A stretch of 64,000 nucleotides of DNA from Ferdinandcohnia sp036962705 (GTDB lineage: Bacteria > Bacillota > Bacilli > Bacillales > Bacillaceae_L). The notes beneath the pieces are model-generated. The model did not search any database. It was not told the origin of the DNA and worked only from the letters and a program-made list of their open reading frames with translations. The translations under genes were made by a program, and so were the position numbers. Below, in pieces: positions 43,798 through 51,836 of this stretch (its first letter is position 1; each line of letters opens with the position of its first letter). Location of the stretch: assembly GCF_036962705.1 (NCBI RefSeq), contig NZ_JBALOQ010000008.1:72443-136442 (forward strand), written 5' to 3'.

Positions 43798-44628
43798 ATG
43801 GAAACACGTTATGCAAATCATCCGGAGGAAATTAAACGATTTAATACTGATGAATTAAGAAAGCAATTTCTAGTGGAAACGATTTTCGAGCCTGGCCAGG
43901 TACATTTAACATACACTCATAATGACCGCATGATCTTTGGGGGAGTTACTCCAACTGACAAAGAATTAACAATTAAACTTGATAAAGAATTAGGTGTTGA
44001 GTACTTTTTAGAGCGCCGTGAATTAGGAATTATCAACATCGGTGGCGAAGGTATGGTTATTCTTGATGGAGAAGAGTACAACATGGTGCGTCAGGATGGA
44101 CTTTATGTAGGTAAAGGAACGAAGGAAGTATTATTCACTTCTAAGGATCCTAACAATCCTGCAAAGTTTTATATCAATTCAGCACCTGCACACCACAAGT
44201 ATCCAACTGTAAAAATTGATATCAATGAAATTACACCATTAGAAGCAGGCGAACCTGGAACACTTAATGAGCGTAAAATTTATCAATATGTTCATCCAAA
44301 TGTATGTGAAAGCTGTCAGCTACAAATGGGTCTAACGATGCTTTCTCCTGGAAGCGTTTGGAACACAATGCCATGTCATACACATGAGCGCAGAATGGAA
44401 GTTTACCTATACTTTGATATGGAGCCTGAAACTCGTGTATTCCACTTCATGGGTCAACCAGATGAAACAAGACATCTTGTGATGAAGAATGAGCAGGCTG
44501 CAATTTCACCAAGCTGGTCTATCCATACTGGTACGGCAACAAGCAACTACACATTTATCTGGGGTATGTGTGGAGAAAACATCACATACACTGACATGGA
44601 TGTTGTACCTATGGAGGATCTACGATAA
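43798..44628 (+). CDS. kduI: 5-dehydro-4-deoxy-D-glucuronate isomerase
   Basis: A 276-residue cupin-fold isomerase that converts 5-keto-4-deoxyuronate to 2,5-diketo-3-deoxygluconate in pectin breakdown. Seen: METRYANHPEEIKRFNTDELRKQFLVE at the N terminus, the zinc-site motif MPCHTHERRMEVYLYFD, FHFMGQPDETRHLVMKNEQAAISPSWSIHTG with the last His ligand, and FIWGMCGEN. ATG 43798 has AGGAGG nine bases upstream; ATG 43792 is too close to that site. It pairs with kduD. Confidence 0.95.
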   Translation: METRYANHPEEIKRFNTDELRKQFLVETIFEPGQVHLTYTHNDRMIFGGVTPTDKELTIKLDKELGVEYFLERRELGIINIGGEGMVILDGEEYNMVRQDGLYVGKGTKEVLFTSKDPNNPAKFYINSAPAHHKYPTVKIDINEITPLEAGEPGTLNERKIYQYVHPNVCESCQLQMGLTMLSPGSVWNTMPCHTHERRMEVYLYFDMEPETRVFHFMGQPDETRHLVMKNEQAAISPSWSIHTGTATSNYTFIWGMCGENITYTDMDVVPMEDLR

Positions 44629-44646
44629 GAACTGGAGGACATAGAA

Positions 44647-45429
44647 ATGACAACACAATTGTCTGATTTCTCATTAGACTTTTTCTCATTAACAGGAAAG
44701 GTTGCAATCGTAACTGGCGGAGCTACTGGACTAGGGCAAGGCTTTGCGGTTGCATTAGCAAAAGCAGGAGCAGACCTTTTCGTGGTAACACACGGCACAA
44801 GCTGGGACGAAACTAGAGAATTAATCGAAAATGAAGGCCGACGTGTCGAATTTTTCCAAACGGATTTATCTAAACGAGAAAATGCAAAAGAAGTAGTAGC
44901 TGCATGTGTAAAAGCATATGGAAAAGTGGATATTCTAGTAAACAACGCTGGTACAATCCGTCGTTCTCCAATTCTAGAATACAAGGAAGAGGATTGGGAT
45001 GCGGTAATCGACCTTAACTTAAACTCCCTTTACTTCTTAAGCCAAGAGGCTGCAAAAGTAATGGTAGAGCAAAAGAGCGGGAAAATTATCAACATTGCAT
45101 CCATGCTATCATACCAAGGCGGAAAATTTGTTCCTCCTTATACGGCAAGTAAACATGCTGTGCATGGTCTTACCAAGTCATTTGCCAATGAACTTGCTGA
45201 GTACGGAATTCAAACAAATGCAATTGCACCTGGATATGTAGCAACAAATAACACTGTACAAATCCGTGCAGATGAAAAGCGCAATGCAGAAATCCTATCA
45301 CGTATTCCTGCAGCACGCTGGGCAACTCCAGCGGACCTAATGGGAGCAGTCGTATTCCTAGCAAGCCGCGCATCAGATTATACGAATGGCCACACACTAG
45401 CTGTTGATGGTGGATGGTTAGCACGATAA
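44647..45429 (+). CDS. kduD: 2-dehydro-3-deoxy-D-gluconate 5-dehydrogenase
   Basis: A 260-residue short-chain dehydrogenase that reduces 2,5-diketo-3-deoxygluconate to 2-keto-3-deoxygluconate with NADH. Seen: the cofactor motif VTGGATGLGQGFAVALAKAGAD near residue 20, NNAGTIRRSPI, the catalytic Tyr and Lys in PPYTASKHAVHGLTK, and the C-terminal YTNGHTLAVDGGWLAR. With KduI, KdgK and KdgA it completes a route from unsaturated uronates to pyruvate and triose phosphate. It is last in the operon, before a terminator. Confidence 0.94.
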   Translation: MTTQLSDFSLDFFSLTGKVAIVTGGATGLGQGFAVALAKAGADLFVVTHGTSWDETRELIENEGRRVEFFQTDLSKRENAKEVVAACVKAYGKVDILVNNAGTIRRSPILEYKEEDWDAVIDLNLNSLYFLSQEAAKVMVEQKSGKIINIASMLSYQGGKFVPPYTASKHAVHGLTKSFANELAEYGIQTNAIAPGYVATNNTVQIRADEKRNAEILSRIPAARWATPADLMGAVVFLASRASDYTNGHTLAVDGGWLAR

Positions 45430-45442
45430 AACAATTATAAAG

Positions 45443-45478
45443 CTGTTTCGCTTTAAAGGCGATTCAGTTTTTTTTTTT
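45443..45478 (+). terminator. Terminator of the kdg/kdu operon
   Basis: CTG and TTCGC pair with GCGA and CAG around a short loop with two internal mismatches, followed by a run of 11 T residues. Confidence 0.78.
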
Positions 45479-45480
45479 GG

Positions 45481-45504
45481 TCAGAGGGAGAGGTTTCAAG
45501 TCCC
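45481..45504. repeat. Degenerate GGGA(C) hairpin repeat
   Basis: TCAGAGGGAGAGGT followed by AAGTCCC lines up with the copies at 27443 and 40717 (common CAGAGGGA and GGT). It directly follows a terminator, as the 40717 copy does. Confidence 0.5.
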
Positions 45505-45537
45505 ACTAATTATTTTCAAGTTTTTGTAAATTTATTA

Positions 45538-45567
45538 TTGCATAACGTAACAGTGTTATGTTACATT
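45538..45567 (+). promoter_or_regulatory. Promoter with long spacer and nested palindromes ahead of yhbD
   Basis: TTGCAT (45538-45543) and TACATT (45562-45567) are 18 bp apart. Between and around them lie overlapping palindromes CATAAC-N8-GTTATG (45541-45560) and GTAACA-N6-TGTTAC. A dyad inside an over-long spacer is the layout of MerR-family promoters, and the first gene encodes a MerR-like DNA-binding domain. Confidence 0.55.
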
Positions 45568-45594
45568 GTTCTTACAGAAAGGAGCCGTTTAGAA

Positions 45595-46221
45595 ATGAGT
45601 GAAGAGTTATTATCGAAAAAGGAATTACTTGAACATACAGGCATTTCTTATGGGCAGCTCTATAGATGGAAGCGAAAAGATCTAATCCCTGAGGAGTGGT
45701 TTATCCGTAAATCCACCTTTACTGGGCAGGAGACCTTTTTTCCAAAAGAAAGGATCTTAGAGAGAATTGATCGAATTCAAAAAATGAAGGAAAATTTATC
45801 CCTTGATGAAATGGCGGAAATGTTCTCGCCAAGTGTTGGAGAATTAAACCTCAGTAAAATGGAACTAGTGAAACGAGGCCTCGCTTCTGAAACAACCATC
45901 AATCTCTACCTAGAACAGAATTTAGAAAGCCCAGAACAGTTTCATTTTGAAGGAATCTTAACGGTCTATATTGTTGAAAAGCTTCTGAAATCAGGAGATA
46001 TCAGTCTTGAGGAAGCTAAAATGGTGATCCAAGTTTCAAATGATAATTTTGCAAAAGAAAAACAAAGCTACGGTGAACTAGTCATCCTTCGCAAACTTGG
46101 TGTATCAACATGTTTTATTGTGCAAAGTACAACGGATTTGGTTATTGAACAAGGAACAAAGCTAATCGTCAAGATAGCTTTTGCAAATGAAATTGAAGAA
46201 CTGCGAACTAAATTAATCTAA
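45595..46221 (+). CDS. yhbD: YhbD-family protein with MerR-like helix-turn-helix
   Basis: A 208-residue protein. Its first ~75 residues (LLSKKELLEHTGISYGQLYRWKRKDLIPEEWF) resemble a MerR-type winged helix, followed by a helical segment with ERILERIDRIQKMKENLSLDEMAEMFSP. The C-terminal half (DUF4004) has no known activity. The ATG at 45595 has AAAGGAG ten bases upstream; the longer frame overlaps the promoter. It is followed 15 bp later by a bactofilin-like gene, an order also seen in B. subtilis yhbD-yhbE-yhbF. It may regulate its own operon. Confidence 0.8.
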   Translation: MSEELLSKKELLEHTGISYGQLYRWKRKDLIPEEWFIRKSTFTGQETFFPKERILERIDRIQKMKENLSLDEMAEMFSPSVGELNLSKMELVKRGLASETTINLYLEQNLESPEQFHFEGILTVYIVEKLLKSGDISLEEAKMVIQVSNDNFAKEKQSYGELVILRKLGVSTCFIVQSTTDLVIEQGTKLIVKIAFANEIEELRTKLI

Positions 46222-46236
46222 TTTGGAGGTTAAAGT

Positions 46237-46962
46237 ATGGTGAACTTTGAGAATCAAGGAAACTTAATTATTAACGGAATGGGATCTTCCGGTGGTGGTA
46301 GCTTTAATAAAGTATTAATTAATGGAAAAGGTAATGTCCACGGCGATGTGGAATGCAATGATTTTACGATAAATGGCACTGGCACTGTTACAGGGAATAT
46401 AAAAGGAAATGAAGGCAAAATAAGCGGAAGTGGAAGCATTGAAGGCTCCATCGAATTTGATCGTTTTTCGATTGAAGGCACTGGTGGTATTCGTGACGAT
46501 GCAAAAGTTAATAAAATGAAGATCTCAGGTAAAGGAAAAATCGGCGGTAGCTTAAAAGGGGAAGAAATAAGAATCAGAGGAAAAGCTACGATAGAACAAG
46601 ATTGTGAGGCTGAAGAATTCAAAGGTGAAGGTGGCTTTGCAATCGGAGGATTATTAAACTCGGACGTAATCGATATCTCCATTGCAGGTGAATGTCGTGC
46701 GAAAGAAATCGGTGGTCGAACCATTAAGGTCAAGAAAGGCATCTTTAGTTTCCTAAATAATCTTTTTAAATCTGTCTATCCAGTTTCCCTGACGACAGAA
46801 ATCATCGAGGCAGATGAAATTGAGATTGAATATACAAATGCGAAAATGGTTCGTGGAAACAACGTCATCATTGGACCAAACTGCGAAATTGAGGTTGTTG
46901 AATACAAAGGAACCTTCTCACAAGACCCATCCGCAAAAGTAAGAGAAGCTATAAAAATCTAA
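46237..46962 (+). CDS. Bactofilin-like polymer-forming protein
   Basis: A 241-residue protein built of short repeated beta strands: NLIINGMGSSGGGSF, KVLINGKGNVHGDVE, FTINGTGTVTGNIKG, KISGSGSIEGSIEF and so on for residues 8-150. This right-handed beta-helix pattern is typical of bactofilins (DUF583), which form filaments without nucleotide. About 90 C-terminal residues depart from the repeat. In B. subtilis two such proteins (YhbE, YhbF) follow yhbD; here a single gene is present. TTGGAGGT precedes the ATG. Confidence 0.85.
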   Translation: MVNFENQGNLIINGMGSSGGGSFNKVLINGKGNVHGDVECNDFTINGTGTVTGNIKGNEGKISGSGSIEGSIEFDRFSIEGTGGIRDDAKVNKMKISGKGKIGGSLKGEEIRIRGKATIEQDCEAEEFKGEGGFAIGGLLNSDVIDISIAGECRAKEIGGRTIKVKKGIFSFLNNLFKSVYPVSLTTEIIEADEIEIEYTNAKMVRGNNVIIGPNCEIEVVEYKGTFSQDPSAKVREAIKI

Positions 46963-46980
46963 TAGAACAATGTTTTGTTG

Positions 46981-47011
46981 ATGTCCTTCATTTTTAGTGA
47001 GGGGCATTTTT
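46981..47011 (+). terminator. Terminator after the bactofilin gene
   Basis: ATGTCCTTCA pairs with TGAGGGGCAT (two G-U pairs) across a seven-base loop, followed by five T residues. Confidence 0.75.
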
Positions 47012-47029
47012 GATGATTAGTGAGGACGC

Positions 47030-47605
47030 CGTATTCCAGTTATTAGGGGGTTGATGGTGCTCCAGCCGTACTGTAAGTGCATCATATTCCAGTTATTAGG
47101 AGTTTGGCGGCACTCCAGCTGCACTGGGAGTGCATAGAATTCCAGCTATTAGGAGTTTGATGGTACTCCAGCTACACTGGGAGTGCATAGAATTCCAGTT
47201 ATTAGGAGTTTGACGGTACACCAGCTGCACTGGGAGTGCATAGAATTCCAGTTACTAGGAGGTTGGCGGTACTCCAGCTGCTCTGGAAGTACGCCATATT
47301 CCAGTTATTGGGAAGTTGATGGTACTCCAGCTGCTCTTGAAGCACGCCATATTCCAGTTATTAGGAAATTGACGGCACTCCAGTCGTACTGGGAGCACGC
47401 CGCATTCCAGTTATTAGGATGTTGGTGGCGCTCTAGCTGCACTGGGAGTCGCTATATACCAGTTATTAGGAGAATTAAGGCACTCCAGCCATTCTGGAAG
47501 TACGTCGCATTCCAGTTATTAGGAGGTTGGTGACACTCCAGTCGCTCTGGGAGTACGCCGCAATCCAGTTATTAGGAGGTTGGTGGTGTTCCAGAACAGA
47601 CACAA
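47030..47605 (+). repeat. Tandem array C: about 11 units of 53 bp
   Basis: TTCCAG (or a one-base variant) recurs at 47034, 47087, 47140, 47193, 47246, 47299, 47352, 47405, 47457, 47510 and 47563. Each unit reads roughly TTCCAGTTATTAGGAG, TTGATGGTACTCCAG, five bases, CTGGGAGT. The facing CTCCAG and CTGGGAG form a dyad. The unit is homologous to array A. An open frame through it (47183-47533) crosses the repeats in shifting phase and is not a gene. Bases 47606-47759 show nothing else. Confidence 0.95.
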
Positions 47606-47759
47606 TTGCAAGTCATCAACTTTCTAACGAAATATTCATGATTAGTCCAATTAGAGACTAAACGTCCCCCGAACCAAGTTGTTTTTGCACTTTCTTCAAA
47701 AGATAGTTAGAATAAAAACTAGTCAATTTAAAGTGAACTGAATAAGGAAGGTACAAACA

Positions 47760-48953
47760 ATGACAAAATGGTCTCAATTAGAAGAAATGAAACCTTTTAT
47801 ACAGGAAGTCTGGGAGGAATCTGGTTACGTGGCACCAACGGCTATTCAAGAAAAAGCCATCCCAGCAATACTTGAGGGAAAAGACGTCATATGCGAATCC
47901 CCGACTGGAACCGGGAAGACTCTTTCCTACTTACTACCTGCGATACAAAAGCTCGATGAAACAAAGAGCGGAATCCAGATTGTGATTCTTGCTCCATCCA
48001 GAGAACTTGTCATGCAGATTTTTGATGAGGTTAAAAAGTGGACGAAAGGCACAAATATCGTAAGCGCATCTTTCATTGGTGGTGCAAATGTAAAAAAACA
48101 GGTCGAGAAGCTAAAGGATCGTCCACAAATTGTGATTGGAACAACTGGCCGTATTATTGAACTTATCAAAATGAAAAAAATGAAAATGCATGAGGTTACG
48201 ACTTTGATTGTTGATGAGGCGGACCAGCTCGTTTCAAATGAACATCTTTCGAATGTACAAAGCATTATTAAATCAACATTAAGGGATCGCCAAATTCTGT
48301 TCTTCTCAGCCACAATCTCTGAGCAAACTGAAAAGATTGCGAAGTCCTTAATGAACAACGCGGAGATGATTCGGGTACAACAAACCCTCAACCAGGAAAA
48401 CACATCACACATCTATTTCCTAAGTGAACAGCGTGATAAAATTGATGTGCTTCGCAAAATTATGTTTACTGAGCCAGACAAGGCAATTGCTTTTATAAAA
48501 AGTCTTGAAAAGGTAGAAGAAATTGAATCAAAGTTAACCTATAACCATATTGATGTTGCGGTTCTTGCTGGAGAAGCGAAAAAACAGGAACGACAGCAAT
48601 CGATGAAAAATTTCCGTGCCGGAAAAATTCCATTATTGCTAACAACCGATGTTGCAGCAAGGGGTCTTGATATTCAGGATGTCACCTATGTAATCCATTT
48701 TGATTTTCCGAAAACAACAGAACAATATGTTCACCGCTCAGGTCGAACAGGTCGAATGGGGAAAAAGGGTGTAGTCATCTCCATCGTCAATGCGCGTGAG
48801 GAAAGTTTCTTGAAAAAAATGGGGCATGAGTTAGGGATTACATTTAGTAAAAAGGACTTTTACAAAGGTGAAATAGTAGACGCTCGCGAGGAAAAAAAAG
48901 GTTCACCTAATACGCGAAAATCCCCAACTACAAAAAATATCAGAAAACCATAA
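47760..48953 (+). CDS. DEAD-box ATP-dependent RNA helicase
   Basis: A 397-residue RNA helicase with both RecA domains but hardly any tail. Seen: motif Q (YVAPTAIQEKAIP), Walker A SPTGTGKT, motif Ib-like GTTGRII, motif II VDEADQLV, motif III FSATI, motif V TTDVAARGLDI and motif VI HRSGRTGRMG. It has a lysine-rich C-terminal end for RNA contact. The short form resembles B. subtilis YfmL, which aids ribosome assembly; assignment to that group is tentative. AAGGAAGG precedes the ATG. Confidence 0.9.
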   Translation: MTKWSQLEEMKPFIQEVWEESGYVAPTAIQEKAIPAILEGKDVICESPTGTGKTLSYLLPAIQKLDETKSGIQIVILAPSRELVMQIFDEVKKWTKGTNIVSASFIGGANVKKQVEKLKDRPQIVIGTTGRIIELIKMKKMKMHEVTTLIVDEADQLVSNEHLSNVQSIIKSTLRDRQILFFSATISEQTEKIAKSLMNNAEMIRVQQTLNQENTSHIYFLSEQRDKIDVLRKIMFTEPDKAIAFIKSLEKVEEIESKLTYNHIDVAVLAGEAKKQERQQSMKNFRAGKIPLLLTTDVAARGLDIQDVTYVIHFDFPKTTEQYVHRSGRTGRMGKKGVVISIVNAREESFLKKMGHELGITFSKKDFYKGEIVDAREEKKGSPNTRKSPTTKNIRKP

Positions 48954-48961
48954 ACGTATCG

Positions 48962-48994
48962 AACAAACCATCCCAATCAGGATGGTTTGTTTTG
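48962..48994 (+). terminator. Terminator of the helicase gene
   Basis: AACAAACCATCC pairs perfectly with GGATGGTTTGTT across a six-base loop, followed by a TTTTG run, 9 bp after the stop. Confidence 0.85.
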
Positions 48995-49007
48995 ATTCAA
49001 GAACATA

Positions 49008-49195
49008 TCAAATGCGCCTTGGCGTATTTGCGCCCGATTTTTTGGCCCACAGGATGTGGAGTTTTTAGTCTTTGATCTTTCTACTCGAAAAGTTTCCTTT
49101 AAAAAATCGTGGCATCCGCCGAAGGCTTTAGGCCCACACGATGTGGGTCACTCAGACGTTGTCACAGGATGTGACGTTCTTAGTCTGAGTTCCTT
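49008..49195. repeat. Composite hairpin repeat; includes copy 2 of the CAAATGCGCC element
   Basis: Bases 49008-49043 repeat the element at 39225. Downstream are three small hairpins of the form CACA-NGA-TGTG: 49047-49059, 49133-49147 and 49161-49175. The last is nested in an outer stem CTCAGAC (49151-49157)/GTCTGAG (49183-49189). No ORF of note crosses the region. It fills the gap between convergent genes. Confidence 0.8.
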
Positions 49196-49231
49196 AATTT
49201 CATTTGGTGTTTAAACCCCGACTGAATAAAG

Positions 49232-49882
49232 TTAAATTAACCCTTCCTGCTGTGCTTTTAATGCTGCTTGGAAACGGTCCTTCACGTCTAATTTATGATA
49301 AATATTGGATATGTAATTTTTGACGGTACCTTCTGATAAAAATAATCTTTCAGCGATATGTTTATTACTTAGCCCCAAAGCAAGGCATTCAAGCACCTCT
49401 TCTTCTCGGTCTGTTAAATTGTATCTTGTAGTATTCTCTTTTGTACTAGAGCCTTCGTTACTGTTAATTTGTTGGACGAGAAGTTTTGCTAAATCTTGTG
49501 GAAGCAGTGTACCGCCCTTATGGATCAGTTTTATGCCGGAAAGCAAATCCTTTGGATGTATCGCTTTTAACAAATAGCCTTCTGCACCTATCTTTAACGC
49601 ATCAATAACATGATTCACCTCTTGGAAGGTGGTTAAGATGATAATTTTGATATCCGGCCAACGCTGCTTGATTATTTTAGTTGCCTCGATACCGTTCATT
49701 TCAGGCATATTAATATCCATAAGAATGATAGTAGGTTTATGCTGTTCGCATAGGCCAATAGCCTCAATCCCATTTTGTGCCAATCCAACAATTTCAATTT
49801 CATTATCCATACTCAACACAATTGATAGGCTTTCACGAATTAGCTCCTGATCATCCACAAGTAAGAGCTTAATCAAACTCAT
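49232..49882 (-). CDS. LuxR/NarL-type response regulator
   Basis: A 216-residue regulator. The receiver domain has acidic pocket DDQ, phospho-acceptor Asp56 in IILMDINMPEMNG and Lys in YLLKAIHP. The LuxR-type helix-turn-helix near residues 150-212 reads LTDREEEVLECLALGLSNKHIAERLFLSEGTVKNYISNIYHKL. Its start directly abuts the stop of the kinase gene upstream, so the two form one unit. The divergent DUF1700-DUF4097 pair is the likeliest target. Confidence 0.92.
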   Translation of the reverse strand: MSLIKLLLVDDQELIRESLSIVLSMDNEIEIVGLAQNGIEAIGLCEQHKPTIILMDINMPEMNGIEATKIIKQRWPDIKIIILTTFQEVNHVIDALKIGAEGYLLKAIHPKDLLSGIKLIHKGGTLLPQDLAKLLVQQINSNEGSSTKENTTRYNLTDREEEVLECLALGLSNKHIAERLFLSEGTVKNYISNIYHKLDVKDRFQAALKAQQEGLI

Positions 49883-51076
49883 TTAGACTACCTCCTTTAT
49901 AGGTACTGTAATTGTTAACTTAACTCCCCGGTGTTTTCCATTTGTAATCGTAAAGTTTCCATGTAAATCCCCAATACGTTCCTTCATTGCTGTTAAACCA
50001 AATCCGGGATTTAATGTCTCTATTGGGGTTCCGTTGTTTTCAACAGATAAAGTAATGTCGGTATGTGAAATTAGAAAATGAATGACAATCTTTGTTGCAG
50101 CACCATGCCTTTTTGCATTTGTAAGTGATTCCTGTAAACAGCGAATAAAAACAAGCTTAATTGAATTTGATACCGGATATTCGCTTCCTTGCTTATGGAA
50201 CTGAACTTCTGTATCAGTATTCTCTTTGAAATCGGTAGCGATTTGTTCTAATAAAATCGATAATATCTCTTCACCTTCAGAGGGGGCGATTTCATGTATA
50301 TGCTTTCTAATATCCTGCAAACCTTTACGTGAAACGTTAGCTAATAATTCAATCCTATCTTTTGCCTTCTCAATATCCGTTTCAAGTAAGTAAGAAACAG
50401 CATCAAGACCTACTGTGACAGAGGTAAAATGATGACCAATGGTGTCATGAAGCTCTTTTGCAAGCCGATTCCGTTCCTTGAGTAGAGTGACTTTTTCGAT
50501 TTGCTCAGCATATTGCTGTAACACCCGATTCTGTTCTTGAATCAACCGATATTGCTTATTATTTTCTTCAATGATGCGGTCTGTTCTACGTTGTGATTGG
50601 ATGACATAATTGAAGCAAGCGCCGAAGCCTAAGAAGATCAAGATATCAAAGTATTGTAGCAAATAAGAAACAGTGTCCAGTGACCATAGACGTGGCAATG
50701 GAAAGATGATTAGAAATATTGGAAATGTCCATTTAACAGTCGTCTTTGTAGCTAGGTAGCCAATCATTAAAAAGGACATTAAAATCACGGAGGTACCGAG
50801 ATTCACCTGTAAAACGATGTTTACATAGATGGATGCCCCTCCTGTAAGGACGAACTCGGAGATTGGGTATAGGATAGGATTTTTATAGCCAGGCCTCCAA
50901 AACAGATGTGGTACAAGATAACAAACTGTTAAAATACCAACAAATAATAGATATGGTAAATCACCAAGAGCGTCAGCATCAATATAGAAGTAGATCATGC
51001 CGGATAGATACCAGCAAAGCCTTAGGAAAAAAATAAACCAGTCAATCCAGATCCAATTAGGGTCTGTTTTTTTCAT
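49883..51076 (-). CDS. DesK/LiaS-type sensor histidine kinase
   Basis: A 397-residue kinase with about five or six membrane segments in the first 165 residues and no outside domain, suggesting a membrane-borne signal. A coiled-coil linker is followed by the HisKA_3 box RNRLAKELHDTIGHHFTSVTVGLDAV with the phospho-acceptor His, then ATPase motifs LQESLTNAKRHGAAT (N box) and GFGLTAMKERIGDLHG (G box). Gene order with a LuxR-type regulator is typical of the NarL class. The signal is unknown; envelope stress is plausible from the neighbours. Confidence 0.9.
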   Translation of the reverse strand: MKKTDPNWIWIDWFIFFLRLCWYLSGMIYFYIDADALGDLPYLLFVGILTVCYLVPHLFWRPGYKNPILYPISEFVLTGGASIYVNIVLQVNLGTSVILMSFLMIGYLATKTTVKWTFPIFLIIFPLPRLWSLDTVSYLLQYFDILIFLGFGACFNYVIQSQRRTDRIIEENNKQYRLIQEQNRVLQQYAEQIEKVTLLKERNRLAKELHDTIGHHFTSVTVGLDAVSYLLETDIEKAKDRIELLANVSRKGLQDIRKHIHEIAPSEGEEILSILLEQIATDFKENTDTEVQFHKQGSEYPVSNSIKLVFIRCLQESLTNAKRHGAATKIVIHFLISHTDITLSVENNGTPIETLNPGFGLTAMKERIGDLHGNFTITNGKHRGVKLTITVPIKEVV

Positions 51077-51252
51077 ATCCGCACCTCAATCTACAAGACT
51101 TTTTTCCTATCCCTACCTATATTACAAGAAATTAGGGAATTCTAGTAGTCTATAAAATGAAAAAATGTCATTTATGCAAATCATTTTGACAAAGTAAGTA
51201 AGGGTATTCCGTCATATTATCATTTACCTGTAATTTTGTGACTGGCTTCACT

Positions 51253-51281
51253 TTGGTCATATGACTTTTACTTTGTATGAT
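51253..51281 (+). promoter_or_regulatory. Promoter and palindrome ahead of DUF1700-DUF4097
   Basis: TTGGTC (51253-51258), 17 bp, TATGAT (51276-51281), 33 bp before the first gene. A perfect 10-bp palindrome GTCATATGAC (51256-51265) overlaps the -35 box, a likely regulator site. Confidence 0.6.
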
Positions 51282-51314
51282 AAGGTCATAGGAAGTTAGA
51301 AGGGACCGAGAAAT

Positions 51315-51833
51315 ATGAATAAAGACCAAATGCTTCAGGACTTGGAAGAACGATTGAAAGGGCTGCCGGCTGATGACCGACAAAAGCTAATTCAATTATA
51401 TGAGGATCTTATCGATGTAGCCAAAGAAAATCGAAACGAGAATTCAAGCTTTATGGAGTCAGTTGCTTTAGAAGACAATTCTGAAGTACCCCATTTAGTA
51501 GAAAAAAAATCATATCGAAATAGCGGACGAATGATTCTTGCTTTAGTCAGCTTGATATTATTTAACAGTATTTTTGTATTGGGTCCAGCGATTGCGGTTA
51601 TTTCCATCTATTTTTCACTTTTGATTGTGTCTTTTTGTTTTGTGGTATCACCCCTTTTAGTTGTGACGCAGGTGTTTGTTGGAGGATTCACTAGCTTGGA
51701 ATTCTTTATTTCGATTCTGCTATGTGGAATTGGCATTATGCTTGGTGTGGGAATGGTAAAAGCAAGTAAAGGACTTTATAAGATTTTTGTTATGTATATA
51801 AATTGGAATTTAGGATTAATAAAAGGAGAATAA
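51315..51833 (+). CDS. DUF1700-type (HAAS domain) membrane protein
   Basis: A 172-residue protein. The first ~45 residues (MNKDQMLQDLEERLKGLPADDRQKLIQLYEDL) form the helical HAAS signalling domain found in DUF1700 proteins, followed by an acidic linker and three membrane segments (about 75-100, 104-125 and 130-155). Such genes usually travel with a PadR regulator and a DUF4097 gene. Here the DUF4097 gene follows after 3 bp, but no PadR gene is present and a two-component system lies on the other side. Confidence 0.8.
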   Translation: MNKDQMLQDLEERLKGLPADDRQKLIQLYEDLIDVAKENRNENSSFMESVALEDNSEVPHLVEKKSYRNSGRMILALVSLILFNSIFVLGPAIAVISIYFSLLIVSFCFVVSPLLVVTQVFVGGFTSLEFFISILLCGIGIMLGVGMVKASKGLYKIFVMYINWNLGLIKGE

Positions 51834-51836
51834 ACA

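Noticed and set aside
44547..44984. A 145-codon minus-strand frame across the kduI-kduD junction
   Set aside because: Shadow of two strongly supported genes on the other strand, with no ribosome site.
46254..46742. A 162-codon open frame antisense to the bactofilin gene
   Set aside because: It mirrors the Gly-rich repeats of the bactofilin gene; the plus-strand protein has clear family features and a good ribosome site.
47183..47533. A 116-codon open frame through array C
   Set aside because: It reads 53-bp repeats in changing phase, has no ribosome site, and exists only because the repeat lacks stops in one pass.
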